Assembly (NCBI GenBank): GCA_021397835.1
Contig: JAJFZO010000782.1
Span: forward strand, 124,001 to 188,000
DNA from: Moringa oleifera
Taxonomy: Eukaryota; Streptophyta; Magnoliopsida; Brassicales; Moringaceae
Length of the DNA: 64,000 bases
Reading direction: 5' to 3'
The notes beneath the pieces were generated by a model. The model searched no databases, was not told the origin of the DNA, and saw nothing but the letters and a program-made list of their open reading frames with translations. A program made the position numbers and the translations under genes. Every line of letters begins with the position of its first letter. The stretch's first letter is position 1. This document shows, in pieces, positions 11,401 through 23,410 of the stretch.

Positions 11401-13936
11401 ACCATTGAGCTTGTCTAGCCACATCCCAACTCATTATCCCACGATTATTCTTGCTTCGTTGCCCACGTTTTTCCCCTTGATGAGGCCTTGGCAGTAGGGG
11501 TGCCCAGGCTGGCCATGTGGCTCGCTCATTGCTAACAGCCGACGATAGTGTCGTCGATCGTGCTGCCCAACGAGTCCACCTAGGTAAGCATGAGGGTCGA
11601 GATCCAACCCCACGTGTGCCGCCTCGAGGGCCTACGATGAAGCACTTCGCATGCTCGAAATCCCCCCAATAATTTGGCCCTTACGCAACATGTATCATAG
11701 TTTGCTTCGCCGCCCACAACATCGAGCTTGTGTAGCCACATCTTAGCTCATTATCTTACGATTATTCTCGCTTTATTACCCACATTTTTCCCACCGACGA
11801 GACCTTGGTAACAGTGGTTCCCAGGCTGGCCGTATGGCTCGCTCGTTGCTAACGGCTTAAGATCGTGTCGTCGATCGCGTTGCGTAACTAGTCCGCCTAG
11901 GCAAGCCTGACCGTCGAGATCCAACCCCACATCTGCCGCCTCGAGGGCCTACGATGAAACACTTCGCATACTAGAAATCCCCCCAATAATTTGGCCTTCA
12001 CGTAGCATGCATCATCGTTAGCTTCGCCACTTACACCATTGAGCTTGTCTAGCCACATCCCAACTCATTATCCCACGATTATTCTTGCTTCGTTGCCCAC
12101 GTTTTTCCCACCGATGAGGCCTTGGCAGCAGGGGTGCCCAGGCTGGCCGTGTGGTTCACTCGTTGCTAACAGCCGACGATAGTGTCTTCGATCACGCTGC
12201 CCAACGAGTCGACCTAGGCAAGCATGAGCGTCGAGATCCAACCCCATGTCTGCCGCCTCGAGGGCCTGCGATGAAGCACTCCGCATGCTCGAAATCCCCC
12301 CAACAATTTGGCCCTTACGTAGCATGTATCATGGTTTGCTTCGTCGCCCACAACATCGAGCTTGTCTAGCCACATCCCAACTCATTATCTTACGATTATT
12401 CTTGCTTTGTTGCCCACGTTTTTCCCACCGATGAGGCCTTGGAAGCAGGGGTGCCCAGGCTGGCCATGTGGCTCGATCATTGCTAACAGCCGACGATAGT
12501 GTCGTCGATCGTGCTGCCCAACGAGTCCACCTAGGTAAGCATGAGGGTCGAGATCCAACCCCACGTGTGCCGCCTCGAGGGCCTACGATGAAGCACTTCG
12601 CATGCTCGAAATCCCCCCAATAATTTGGCCCTTACGCAGCATGTATCATAGTTTGCTTCGCCGCCCACAACATCGAGCTTGTCTAGCCACATCCCAACTC
12701 ATTATCTTACGATTATTCTTGCTTTGTTGCCCACGTTTTTCCCACCGATGAGGCCTTGGAAGCAGGGGTGCCCAGGCTGGCCGTGTGGCTCACTCGTTGC
12801 TAACGGCTGAAGATCGTGTCGTCGATCGTGCTGCATAACGAGTCTGCCTAGGCAAGCCTGAGCGTCGAGATCCAACCTCACATCTGCCGCCTCGAGGGCC
12901 TACGATGAAACACTTCGCATGCTCGAAATCCCCCCAATAATTTGGCCTTCACGTAGCATGCATCATCGTTAGCTTCGCCCTCTCCACCATGGAGCTTGTC
13001 TAGCCACATCCCAACTCATTATCCCACGATTATTCTTGCTTTGTTGCTGACATTTTTCCCACCGATGAGACCTTGGCAGCAGGGGTGCCCAAGCTGGCCG
13101 TGTGGCTCGCTCGTTGCTAATGGCTGAAGATCGTGTCGTCGATCACGCTGTGTAACGAGTCTGCCTAGGCAAGCCTGAGCGTCGAGATCCAACCCCACAT
13201 CTACCAGCTCGAGGGCCTACTATGAAACACTTCACATGCTCGAAATCCCCCCAATAATTTGGCCTTCACGTAGTATGCATCATCGTTAGCTTCGCCCCCT
13301 ACACCATTGAGCTTGTCTAGCCACATCCCAACTCATTATCCCACGATTATTCTTGCTTCGATGCCCACGTTTTTCCCACCGATGAGGCCTTGGCAGCAGG
13401 GGTGCCCAGGCTGGCCGTGTGGCTCGCTCGCTGCTAACAGCCGACGAGAGTGTCCTCGATCATGCTGCCCAACGAGTCCACCTAGGCAAGCATGAGCGTC
13501 GAGATCCAACCCCACGTCTGCCGCCTCGAGGGCCTGCGATGAAGCACTCCGCATGCTCGAAATCCCCCCTACAATTTGGCCCTTACGTAGCATGTATCAT
13601 GGTTTGCTTCGTCGCCCACAACTTCGAGCTTGTCTAGTCACATCCCAGCTCATTACCTTACAATTATTCTCGCTTTGTTGCCCACGTTTTTTCCACTGAT
13701 GAGGCCTTGGCAGCAGGGGTGCCCAGGCAGGCTGTGTGGCTCGCTCGTTGCTAACGGCTGAAGATCGTGTCGTCGATCGCGCTGCGCAACGAGTCCGCCT
13801 AGGTAAGCCTGAGCGTCGAGATCCAACCGCACATCTGCCGCCTCGAGGGCCTACGATGAAGCACTTCGCAAGCTCGAAATCCCCCCAATAATTTGGCCTT
13901 CGCGTAGCATGCATCATCGTTAGCTTCGCCGCCCAC
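11401..13936 (+). repeat. Satellite block 5: monomers 37-44
   Basis: Monomers start at 11401, 11718, 12035, 12352, 12669, 12986, 13303 and 13620; all are 317 bp. The GGCTGAAGATCGTGTCG form of the dyad flank (about 12806, 13123, 13756) is common here and recurs near 30.2 and 30.8 kb. Segments of about 213 bp near 11505 and 12457 share the rare spellings AGGTAAGCATGAGGGTCGAG and CACGTGTGCCGCC at a three-monomer distance. Confidence 0.92.
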
Positions 13937-16472
13937 ACCATCGAGCATGTGTAGCCACATCCCAGCTCATTATCCCACGATTATTCTCACTTCGTTGCCC
14001 ACGTTTTTCCCCTTGATGAGGCCTTGGCAGCAAGGGTGCCCAGGCTGGCCGTGTGGCTCGCTCGTTACTAACGGCCGACGATCGTGTCTTCGATCGCGCT
14101 GCGCAACGAGTCCGCCTAGGCAAACCTGAGCGTCGAGATCCAACCCCCATGTCTGCCGCCTCAAGGGCCTGCGAAGAAGCTCCTCATGCTCGAAATCCCC
14201 CGAACGATTTGGCCCTCGCGTAGCATGCATCATCGTTAGCTTCGTCGCCCACACCATCGAGCTTGTCTAGCCACATCCCAGCTCATTATCCCACGATTAT
14301 TCTCGCTTCGTTGCCGACGTTTTTCCCACCGATGAGGCCTTGGTAGTAGGGGTGACCAGGCTGGCCGTGTGGCTCGCTCGTTGCTAAAAGTCGACGATAG
14401 TGCCGTCGATCACGCTGCCCAACGAGTCCAACTAGGCAAGCATGAGTGTCGAGATCCAACCCCACGTCTGCCTCCTCGAGGGCCTGCGATGAAGCACTCT
14501 ACATGCCCGAAATCCCTCCAACAATTTGGCCCTCACGTAGCATGTATCATGGTTTGCTTTGCCGCCCACAACATCGAGCTTGTCTAGCCACATCTCAGCT
14601 CATTATCTTACGATTATTCTCGCTTCGTTGCCCATGTTTTTCCCACCGATGAGGCCTTGGCAGCAGGGGTGCCCAGGCTGGCCGTGTGGCTCGCTCGTTG
14701 CTCACGGCTGACGATGGTGTCGTCGATCGCACTACGCAACGAGTCCGCCTAGGCAAGCCTGAGCGTCGAGATCCAACCCCACGTCTGCCGCCTCGAGGGC
14801 CTACGATGAAGCACTTCGTATGCTCGAAATCCCCCCAATAATTTGGCCTTCACGTAGCATGTATCATCGTTTACTTTCGCCCCCCACACCATCGAGCTTG
14901 TCTAGCCACATCCCAGCTCATTATCCCACGATTACTCTCGCTTCTTTGCCCACATTTTTCCCACCGATGTGGCCATGGCAACAGGGGTGCCCAAGCTGGC
15001 TGTGTGGCTCCCTCGTTACTAACGGCCGACGATCGTGTCGTCGATCACGCTGCACAACGAGTTCGCCTAGGCAAGCCTGAGCGTTGAGTTGCAACCCCAC
15101 GTCTGCCGCCTTGAGGGCCTGCGATGAAGCACTTCGCATGCTCGAAATCCCCCCAACGATTTGGCCCTCACGTAGCATGCATCATCGTTAGCTTCGCCGC
15201 CCACACCATCGAGCTTGTCTAGCCACATCCCAGCTCATTATCCCACGATTATTCTCACTTCGTTGCCCACGTTTTTCCCCTTGATGAGGCCTTGGCAGCA
15301 GGGGTGCACAGGCTGGCCGTGTGGCTCGCTCGTTGCTAACGGCCGACGATCGTGTCTTCGATCACGTTGCGCAACGAGTCCGCCAAGGCAAGCCTGAGCG
15401 TCGAGATCCAACCCCACGTCTGCTGCCTCAAGGGCCTGCGAAGAAGCACTCCTCAAGCTCGAAATCCCCCTAACGATTTGGCCCTCGCGTAGCATTCATC
15501 ATCGTTAGCTTCGTCGCCCACACCAACGAGCTTGTCTAGCCACATCCCAGCTTATTATCCCACGATTATTCTCGCTTCGTTGCCCACGTTTTTCCCACCG
15601 ATGAGGCCTTGGTAGTAGGGGTGACCAGGCTGGCCGTGTGGCTCGCTCGTTGCTAAAAGTCGACAATAGTGCCGTCGATCACGCTACCCAACGAGTCCAA
15701 CTAGGCAAGCATGGGCGTCGAGATCCAACACCATGTCTGCCACCTCGAGGGCCTACGATGAAGCACTCTGCATGCTTGAAATCCCCCCAACAATTTGGCC
15801 CTCACGTAGCATGTATCATGGTTTGCTTTGCCGCCCACAACATCGAGCTTGTCTAGCCACATCCCAGCTCATTATCTTACGATTATTCTCGCTTCGTTGC
15901 CCACATTTTTCCCACCGATGAGGCCTTGGTAGCAGGGGTGCCCAGGCTGGCCGTGTGGCTCGCTCGTTGCTCACGGCTGACGATGGTGTCATCGATCACG
16001 CTACCCAACGAGTCCGCCTAGGCAAGCCTGAGCGTCGAGATCCAACCCCACGTCTGTCGCCTCGAGGGCCTACGATGAAGCACTTCGGATGCTCGAAATC
16101 CCCCCAATAATTTGGCCTTCACGTAGCATGCATCATCGTTTACTTTCGCCCCCCACACCATCGAGCTTGTCTAGCCACATCCCAGCTCATTATCCAACGA
16201 TTACTCTCGCTTCTTTGCCCATATTTTTCCCACCGATGAGGCCAAGGCAACAGGGGTGCCTAAGCTGGCTGTGTGGCTCGCTCGTTGCTAACGACCGACG
16301 ATCGTGTCGTCGATCGCGCTGCACAACGAGTTCACCTAGGCAAGCTTGAGCGTCGAGATCCAACCCCACGTCTGCCGCCTCGAGGGCCTGCGATGAAGCA
16401 CTTCGCATGCTCGAAATCCCCCCAACGATTTGGCCCTCACGTAGCATGCATCATCGTTAGCTTCGCGCCCAC
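13937..16472 (+). repeat. Satellite block 6: tetrameric higher-order repeat, two copies (1,268 bp)
   Basis: Monomers start at 13937, 14253, 14570, 14888 and then 15205, 15522, 15839, 16157; each pairs with the one 1268-1269 bp later. Shared variants include GCTAAAAGTCGACGATAG/GCTAAAAGTCGACAATAG (about 14384 and 15653), GTCCAACTAGGCAAGCATG (about 14426 and 15695) and GTTGCTCACGGCTGACGATG (about 14697 and 15966). The block is a clear two-copy tetramer that also forms a complete tiling unit. Confidence 0.87.
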
Positions 16473-16668
16473 ACCATCGAGCTTGTCTAGCCACATCTCA
16501 GCTCATTATACCACGATTATTCTCGCTTTGTTGCCCACGTTTTTCCCACCGATGAGGCCTTGGCAGTAGGTGTGACCAGGCTGGCCGTGTGGCTCGTTCG
16601 TTGCTAACATCCGATGATAGTGTCGTCGATCACGCTGCCCAATGAGTCCACCTAGGCAAGCCTGAGTG

Positions 16669-16673
16669 TCGAG
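16669..16673 (+). other. 27-bp deletion scar at a TCGAG direct repeat
   Basis: The usual order GTCGAG-ATCCAACCCC...GCCTCGAG-GGCC is collapsed to GTCGAGGGCC. The missing 27 bp begin after the first TCGAG and include the second, as expected for deletion between 5-bp direct repeats. The resulting monomer (16473-16762) is 290 bp, which matches 317 minus 27. Confidence 0.85.
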
Positions 16674-17179
16674 GGCCTACAACGAAGCACTTCGCATGCT
16701 CGAAATCCCCCCAACGATTTGGCCCTCACGTAGCATGCATCATCGTTAGCTTCGTCGCCCACACCATCGAGCTTGTCTAGCCACATCCCAGCTCATTATC
16801 CCACGATTATTCTCGCTTCGTTGCCCACGTTTTTCCCACCGATGAGGCCTTAGCAGTAGGGGTGACCAGGCTGACCGTGTGGCTCGCTCGTTGCTCACAG
16901 CCGACGATATTGTCGTTGATCACGCTGCCCAACGAGTCCACCTAGGCAAGCTTGAGCGTCGAGATCCAACCCCACGTCTGCTGCCACGAGGGCCTGCGAT
17001 GAAGCACTCTGCATGCTCAAAATCCCCCAAACAATTTGGCCCACACATAGCATGCAACATGGTTTGCTTCGCCGCCCACAACATCGGGCTTCTCTAGCCA
17101 CATCCCAGCTCATTGTCCTACTATTATTCTCGCTTCGTTGCCTACGTTTTTCCCACCGATGAGGCCTTGGCAGCAAGGG

Positions 17180-18980
17180 TGCCTAGGATGGCCGTGTGGC
17201 TCGCTCGTTGCTAACGGTCGACGATCGTGTCTTCGATCGCGCTGTGCAACGAGTCTGGCTAGGCAAGCCTGAGCGTCGAGATCCAACCCCACGTCTGCCG
17301 CCTCAATGGCCTGCAAGAAGCACTCCTTATGCTTAAAATCCCCCCAACGATTTGGCCCTCGCGAAGCATGCAGCATCATTAGCTTCACCGACCACACCAT
17401 CGAGCTTGTCTAGCCACATCCCAACTCATTATCCCACGATTATTCTCGCATCGTTGCCCACGTTTTTTCCCTTGATGAGGCCTTGGCAGTAGTGGTGCCC
17501 AGACTGGCCGTGTGGCTCGCTCGTTGCTAAAAGCCGATGATAGTGTCGTCGATCACGCTGCCTAACGAGTCCACCTAGGCAAGCATGAGCGTCGAGATCC
17601 AACCCCACGTCTGCTGCCTCGAGGGCCTGCGATGAAGCACTCCGCATGCTCGAAATCCCCCCAATAATTTAGCCCTCACGCAGCATGTATCATGGTTTGC
17701 TTCGCCGCCCACAACATCGAGCTTGTCAAGCCACATCCCAACTCATTAGCTTACGATTACTCTTGCTTCGTTGCCCACATTTTTCCCACTTATAAGCCCA
17801 TGGCAGCAGGGGTGCCCAGGCTGGCTGTGTGGCTCGCTCGTTGCTAACGATCGACGATCATGTCGTCGATCGCGCTGCGGAATGAGTCCTCCTAGGCAAG
17901 CCTGAGCATCGAGATCAAACCCAACATCTGCTGCCTCGAGGGCCTACGACGAAGCACTTCGCATGCTCGAAATCCCCCCAACGATTTGGCGCTCACGTAG
18001 CATACATCATCGTTAGCTTCGCCGCCCACACCATCGAGCTTGTCTAGCCACATCCCAGCTCATTGTCCCACGATTATTCTCGCTTCGTTGCGCACGTTTT
18101 TCCCACCGATGAGGCCTTGGCAGTGGGAGCGACCAGGCTGGCCGTGTGGCTCGCTCGTTGCTAACCGCCGACGATAGTGTCGTCGATCTCGCTGCCCAAC
18201 GAGTCCACCTAGGCAAGCTTGAGCGTCAAGATCCAACCCCACGTCTGCCCCCTCGAGGGCCTGCGATGAAGCACTCTGCATGCTCAAAATCCCCCTAATA
18301 ATTTGGCCCACACATAGCATGCATCATGGTTTGCTTCGTCGCCCACAACATCGGGCTTCTCTAGCCACATCCCAGCTCATTATCCTACTATTATTCTCGC
18401 TTCGTTGCCCACGCTTTTCCCACCGATGAGGCCTTGGCAGCAGGGGTGCCCAGGCTGGCCGTGTGGCTCGCTCGTTGCTAACGGCCGACGATAATGTCAT
18501 CTATCACGCTGCGCAACGAGTCCGCCTAGGCAAGCCTGAGTGTCGAGATCCAACCCCACATCTGTCGCCTCGATGGCCTACGATGAAGCACTTTGCATGC
18601 TTGAAATCCCCCCAATAATTTGGCCTTCACGTAGCATGCATCATCGTTAGCTTCGCCCCCTACACAATTGAGCTTGTCTAGCCACATCCCAACTCATTAT
18701 CCCACGATTGTTCTTGCTTCGTTGCCCACGTTTTTCCCACCGAAGAGGCCTTGGCAGCAGGGGTACCCTGGCTGGCCGTGTGGCTCGCTCGTTGCTAACG
18801 GTCGACGATCGTGTCTTCGATCGTTCTGCGCAACGAGTCCGCCTAGCCAAGCCTGAGTGTCGAGATCCAACCCATCGTCTACCGCCTCAAGGGCATGTGA
18901 AGAAGCACTCCTCAAGCTCGAAATCGCCCCAACGATTTGGCCCTCGCATAGCATGCATCATCATTAGCTTCGCCGCCCAC
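17180..18980 (+). repeat. Long-range segmental copy, partner at about 26,364-28,164 (shift 9,184)
   Basis: Five successive monomer starts (17396, 17713, 18030, 18347, 18664) recur at exactly +9184 bp (26580, 26897, 27214, 27531, 27848). Shared private variants include GCGAAGCATGCAGCATC (about 17360 and 26545), CTTGTCAAGCCACATCCCAA (about 17722 and 26906) with the following AACTCATTAGCTTACG, and GAAATCGCCCCAACG or AAAATCGCCCCAACG (about 18921 and 28105). The constant shift over 1.8 kb indicates duplication of a multi-monomer segment. Confidence 0.78.
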
Positions 18981-19544
18981 ACCATCGAGCTTGTCTAGCC
19001 ACATCCCAGCTCATTATCCCACGATTATTCTCGCTTCGTTGCCCACGTTTTTCCCACCGATGAGGCCTTGGCAGTAGGGTTGACCAGGTTGGCCGTGTGG
19101 CTCGCTCGTTACTAACAGCCGATGATAGTGTCGTCGATCACGTTGCCCAACGAGTCCACCTAGGCAAGCTTGAGCATCGAGATCCAACCCCACGTCTGCT
19201 GCCACGAGGGCCTGCGATGAAGCACTCTGCATACTCGAAATCTCCCAAACAATTTGGCCCACACATAGCATGCATCATGCTTTGCTTCGCCACCCAAAAC
19301 ATCGGGCTTTTCTAGCCACATGCCAGCGCATTATCCTACTATTATTCTCGCTTCGTTGCCCACGTTTTTTCCACCGATGAGGCCTTGGCAGCAGGGGTGC
19401 CCAGGCTGGCCGTGTGGCTCGCTCGTTGCTAACGGCCGACGATTGTGTCGTCAATCGTGCTGCGCAACTAGTCCGGCTAGGCAAGCCTGAGCGTCGGGAT
19501 CCAACCCCACATCCGCCGCCTCGAGGGCCTGCGACGAAGCACTC

Positions 19545-19883
19545 CGCATCGAAATCCCACCAATAATTTGGCCTTTAAGGCAGCAATGCATCATCGTTAG
19601 CTTCGCCCCCTACACCATTGAGCTTGTCTAGCCACATCCCAGCTATTATCCCACGATTATCTAGCTTCGTTGCCCAAGTTTTCCCACCGCATGAGGCCTT
19701 GGTAGTAGGGTGACCAGGTGCCGTTGGGCTCGCTAGTTGCGAACAGCGAGATAGTGTCGTCGATCACGTGGCCAAACTGTGTCCACCTAGGCAAGCTTGA
19801 GCGTCGAGTATCCAACACCACGTCTGCTGCGCGACAGAGGCCCGCGATGAAGCAACTCTGCATGCTCGAAATCCCACAAGCAA
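19545..19883 (+). other. Indel-rich degraded patch of the satellite
   Basis: Within about 340 bp I count roughly 15 small insertions, deletions and local scrambles relative to all neighbours. Examples are GCATCGAAAT, TTTAAGGCAGCAATGC, AGCTATTATCC, GATTATCTAGC, ACCGCATGAGG, GTGCCGTTGGGC, GGCCAAACTGTG and GAAGCAACTCTGC. Elsewhere a monomer rarely carries more than one or two indels. Net length stays near normal (316 and 314 bp). The patch stops at the base where the 632-bp dimer duplication begins. A raw-read or consensus error at an assembly join is the leading explanation. Confidence 0.85.
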
Positions 19884-21199
19884 TTGGCCCACACATAGCA
19901 TGCATCATGGTTTGCTTCGCCGCCCATAACATCGGGCTTCTCTAGCCACATCCCAACTCATTATCCTACTATTATTCTCACTTCGTTGCCCACGTTTCTC
20001 CCATCGATGAGGCCTTGGCAGTAGGGGTGCCCAGGTTGGCCGTGTGGCTCGCTCGTTGCTAACGGCCGACGATAATGTCGTCGTTCACGCTGCGCAACGA
20101 GTCCGCCTACGCAAGCCTGAGCGTCGAGATCCATCCCCACATCTGTCGCCTCGATGGCCTACGATGAAGCACTTCGCATGCTTGAAATCCCCCAATATTT
20201 GGCGTTTACGTAGCATGCATCATCGTTAGCTTCGCCCCCAACACTATCGAGCTTGTCTAGCCACATCCTAGCTCATTATCCCACGATTATTCTCGCTTCG
20301 TTGCCCACGTTTTTCCCACCGATGAGGCCTTGGTAGTAGGGGTGACCAGGCTAGCCGTGTGGCTCGCTCGTTGCTAACAGCCGACGATAGTGTCGTCGAT
20401 CACGTTGCCCAATGTGTCCACCTGGGCAAGCTTGAGCGTCGAGATCCAACCCCACGTCTGCTGCCACGAGGCCCTGCGATGAAGCACTCTGCATGCTCGA
20501 AATCCCCCAAACAATTTGGCCCACATATAGCATGCATCATGGTTTGCTTCGCCGCCCATAACATCGGGCTTCTCTAGCCACATCCCAACTCATTATCCTA
20601 CTATTATTCTCACTTCGTTGCCCACGTTTCTCCCATCGATGAGGCCTTGGCAGTAGGGGTGCCCAGGTTGGCCGTGTGGCTCGCTCGTTGCTAACGGCCG
20701 ACGATAATGTCGTCGTTCACGCTGCGCAACGAGTCCGCCTACGCAAGCCTGAGCGTCGAGATCCATCCCCACATCTGTCGCCTCGATGGCCTACGATGAA
20801 GCACTTCGCATGCTTGAAATCCCCCAATATTTGGCGTTTACGTAGCATGCATCATCGTTAGCTTCGCCCCCAACACTATCGAGCTTGTCTAGCCACATCC
20901 TAGCTCATTATCCCACGATTATTCTCGCTTCGTTGCCCACGTTTTTCCCACCGATGAGGCCTTGGTAGTAGGGGTGACCAGGCTAGCCGTGTGGCTCGCT
21001 CGTTGCTAACAGCCGACGATAGTGTCGTCGATCACGTTGCCCAATGTGTCCACCTGGGCAAGCTTGAGCGTCGAGATCCAACCCCACGTCTGCTGCCACG
21101 AGGCCCTGCGATGAAGCACTCTGCATGCTCGAAATCCCCCAAACAATTTGGCCCACACATAGCATGCATCATGGTTTGCTTCGCCGCCCATAACATCGG
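19884..21199 (+). repeat. Near-perfect dimer duplication, period 632 bp
   Basis: Every base from 19884 to 20567 equals the base 632 positions later, except where the single variant T at 20526 is compared with C at 19894 and 21158. The unit is two monomers (317 + 315 bp), one of the AACATC class and one with CCCAATATTTGGCG. Identity ends at 20568/21200. This is among the most recent events in the window, if it is real. Confidence 0.9.
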
Positions 21200-22141
21200 C
21201 CTTCTTTTTCCACACCCCAGCTCATTATCCTACTGTTATTCTCACTTCGTTGCCCACGTTTCTCCCACTGATGAGGCCTTGGCAGCAGGGGTGCCCAGGC
21301 TGGCCGTGTGGCTCACTCGTTGCTAACGGTCGACGATAATGTCGTCGATCACGCTGCGCAACGAGTCCGCCTATGCAAGCCTGAGCGTCGAGATCCAACC
21401 CCACATCTGTCGCCTCGATGGCCTACGATGAAGCACTTCGCATGCTTGAAATCCCCCAATAATTTGGCCTTTGCGTAGCATGCATCATCGTTAGCTTCAC
21501 CCCCTACACCATCGAGCTTGTCTAGCCAAATCCCAGCTCATTATCTCACGATTATTCTCGCTTCGTTGTCCACGTTTTTCCCACCGATGAGGCCTTGGCA
21601 GTAGGGGTGACTAGGCTGGCCGTGTGGTTCGCTCGTTGCTAACAGCTGACGATAGTGTCGTCGATCATGCTGCCCAACGAGTCCACCTAGGCAAGCTTGA
21701 GCGTCGAGATCCAACCCCACGTCTGCCGCCTCGAAGGCCTACGATGAAGCACTTCGCATGCTTGAAATCCCCCCAACGATTTTGCCCTCACGTAGCATGC
21801 ATCATCGTTAGCTTTGTCGCCCACACCATCGAGCTTGTCTAGCCACATCCCAGCTCATTATCCCACGATTATTCTCGCTTTGTTGCCCACGTTTTTCCCA
21901 CCGATGAGGCCTCGGTAGTAGGGGTGACCAGGCTGGCTGTGTGGCTCGCTCGTTTCTAACAGCCGACGATAGTGTCGTCGATCACGTTGCCCAACGAGTC
22001 CACCTAGGCAAGCTTGAGCGTCGAGATCCAACCCCACGTCTGCTGCCACGAGGGCCTGCGATGAAGCACTCTCCATGCTCAAAATCCCCCTAACAATTTG
22101 GCCCACACATAGCATGCATCATGGTTTGCTTCGCCGCACAC

Positions 22142-23410
22142 AACATCGGGCTTCTCTAGCCACATCCCAGCTCATTATCCCACGATTACTCTCGCTTCTT
22201 TGCCCACATTTTTCCCTCCGATGAGGCCTTGGCAGCAGGGGTGCCCAGGCTGGCTGTGTGGCTCGCTCGTTGCTAACGGCCAACGATCGCGTCGTCGATC
22301 GCACTACGCAACGAGTCTAACTAGGCAAGTATGAGCATCGAGATCCAACCCCACGTCTGCCGCCTCGAGGGTCTGCGATGAAGCACTCCGCATGCTCAAA
22401 ATCCCCCCAACAATTTGGCCCTCACGTAACATGTATAATGGTTTGCTTTGCCGCCCACAACATTGAGCTTGTCTAGCCACATCCCAGCTCATTATCTTAC
22501 GATTGTTCTCGCTTCATTGCCCATGTTTTTCCCACCAATGAGGCCTTGGCAGCAGTGGTGCCCAAGCAGGCCGTGTGACTCGCTCATTGCTAACGGCTGA
22601 CGATGGTGTTGTCGATCGCGCTGCGCAACGAGTCCGCCTAGGCAAGCCTGAGTGTCGAGATCCAGCCCCACGTCTGTCGCCTCGAAGGCCTACGATGAAG
22701 CACTTCGTATGCTCGAAATCCCCCCAATAATTTGGCCTTCACGTAGCATGGATCATCGTTTACTTTCACCCCCCACACCATCGAGCTTGTCTAGCCACAT
22801 TCCAGCTCATTATCCCACGATTACTCTCGCTTCTTTGCCTTCATTTTTCCCTCCGATGAGGCCTTGGCAGCAGGGGTGCCCAGGCTAGCTGTGTGGCTCG
22901 CTCTTTGCTAACGGACAACGATCACGTCGTCGATCGCGCTGCGCAACGAGTTCGCCTAGGCAAGCTTGAGCGTCGAGATCCAACCCAACGTCTGCTGCCT
23001 CGAGGGCCTACAACGAAGCAGTTCGCATGCTCGAAATCCCCCCAACGATTTTGCCCTCACGTAGCATGCATCATCGTTAGCTTTGCCGCCCACACCATCG
23101 AGCTTGTCTAGCCACATCCCAGCTCATTATCCCACGATTATTCTCGCTTCGTTGCCCACGTTTTTCCCACCGATGAGGCCTTGGCAGTAGGGGTGACCAG
23201 GCTGGCCGTGTGGCTCGCTCGTTGCTAATAGTGGACGATAGTGTCGTCGATCACGTTGCCCAACGAGTGCACCTAGGCAAGCTTGAGCGTCGAGATCCAA
23301 CCCCACGTCTGCTGCCACGAGGGCCGGCGATGAAGCACTTTGCATGCTCGAAATCCCCCAAACAATTTGGCCCACACATAGCATGCATCATGGTTTGCTT
23401 CGTCGCCCAC
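22142..23410 (+). repeat. Four-monomer segment copied at 28,165-29,433 (shift 6,023)
   Basis: Monomers 22142, 22459, 22777 and 23094 pair with 28165, 28482, 28800 and 29117 at a constant 6023 bp. Shared variants include CTAGGCAAGTATGAGCA followed by T-GAGATCC (about 22320 and 28343), CTCGAGGGTCTGCGATGAAG (about 22366 and 28388) and GAGATCCAGCCCCACGTCTG (about 22657 and 28680). Confidence 0.75.

Larger units (their letters stand above)
16473..19297 (+). repeat. Satellite block 7: monomers 53-61
   Basis: Monomers start at 16473, 16763, 17080, 17396, 17713, 18030, 18347, 18664 and 18981. The copy at 16473 is only 290 bp because of a 27-bp internal deletion. The AACATC-start and ACCATC-start classes alternate fairly regularly from 17080 onward. 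Most of the block has a partner 9,184 bp downstream. Confidence 0.92.
19298..21507 (+). repeat. Satellite block 8: monomers 62-68
   Basis: Monomers start at 19298, 19614, 19928, 20243, 20560, 20875 and 21192. The block starts with a copy whose partner is at 30068 (both read CACCCAAAACATCGGGCTT and CCACATGCCAGC, shift 10,770 bp). It then passes through a badly degraded stretch and enters a near-perfect dimer duplication. The copy at 21192 has CTTCTTTTTCCACACCCC in place of CTTCTCTAGCCACATCCC. Confidence 0.92.

Noticed and set aside
15238..15495. Recurring 85-codon minus-strand frame (starts MLREGQIV or MLCVGQIV)
   Set aside because: Same argument: a repeat by-product, often broken by single substitutions or one-base indels, with no recognisable protein family.
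19545..19883. Foreign insertion in the degraded patch
   Set aside because: The satellite landmarks are still in order and at nearly normal spacing; there are only many small indels.
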